From a virus: 21,678 nucleotides of DNA. The stretch is from positions 1 to 21,678 of IMG/VR virus record IMGVR_UViG_3300047564_002314. The stretch is one strand, 5' to 3'. A program made the translations under genes and the position numbers. The notes below the pieces were generated by a model, which did no database searches, was not told the DNA's origin, and saw only the letters and a program-made list of their open reading frames with translations. This document shows, one piece after another, positions 21,677 through 21,678 of this stretch (the stretch's first letter is position 1; each line of letters begins with the position of its first letter).

Positions 21677-21678
21677 TT

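Noticed and set aside
1-21678. tRNA genes, CRISPR arrays, insertion sequences, photosynthesis genes
   Set aside because: I looked for cloverleaf arms with CCA-type ends, spaced repeats, transposase motifs and psbA/hli-type proteins and found none.

Overview
The window is a piece of a T4-like cyanobacterial myophage genome (cyanomyovirus type; host probably marine Synechococcus or Prochlorococcus). T4 core genes lie in the order seen in such phages: gp22, gp23, gp3, uvsY, uvsW, gp55, gp47, gp46, gp45, gp44, gp62, regA. Between them sit genes typical of cyanophages: cobS, a CobT-like HExxH/VWA gene, speD, hsp20 and a DUF3110-like gene that otherwise looks cyanobacterial. I see no photosynthesis genes, tRNAs or CRISPR arrays here. 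All 31 genes I accept are on the minus strand, so transcription runs from high to low coordinates. LAYOUT in transcription order: (1) 21676-18970, capsid block: gp22 scaffold and gp23 major capsid protein, closed by a strong terminator. (2) 18896-16016, gp3 tail terminator, UvsY, UvsW and an Sm-like protein. (3) 15899-12153, gp55 late sigma factor, gp47, DUF3110-like protein, gp46 and a tiny basic protein whose 3' end forms the terminator. (4) 12129-11428, a basic protein with a T4 internal-head-protein-like N-terminus, behind a perfect late promoter. (5) 11348-8971, CobT-like protein and a 61-aa protein. (6) 8908-1630, a long tightly packed chain: cobS, DUF3310-like, gp45 clamp, speD, two unknowns, a cupin-like protein, gp44, a second Sm-like protein, a small membrane protein, Dam, a 46-aa protein, gp62 and RegA. 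(7) 1470-1, hsp20, a GIY-YIG endonuclease flanked by a 12-bp direct repeat, and a third Sm-like gene cut by the window edge. HOW IT WORKS TOGETHER: gp45/gp44/gp62 are the sliding clamp and its loader, RegA is the translational repressor of early genes, gp46/gp47/UvsY/UvsW form the recombination-dependent replication machinery, and gp55 with the clamp switches on late promoters (TATAAATA), two of which are seen exactly here. gp22, gp23, gp3 and the candidate internal head protein are late virion parts. cobS, the CobT-like gene, speD, hsp20 and dam are probably early or middle host-takeover functions. MOST INTERESTING: three divergent Sm-like paralogues in one 22-kb window; a candidate gp21-processed, co-packaged protein; terminators fused to the next promoter at most operon joints; a start-codon hairpin at uvsW next to a late-promoter-like element; a consensus sigma70 promoter on the otherwise empty plus strand; and duplication of a terminator arm around the homing endonuclease. 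No stretch longer than 160 bases is without a gene. All functional calls come from reading the sequence and remembered family patterns; no database search was run.
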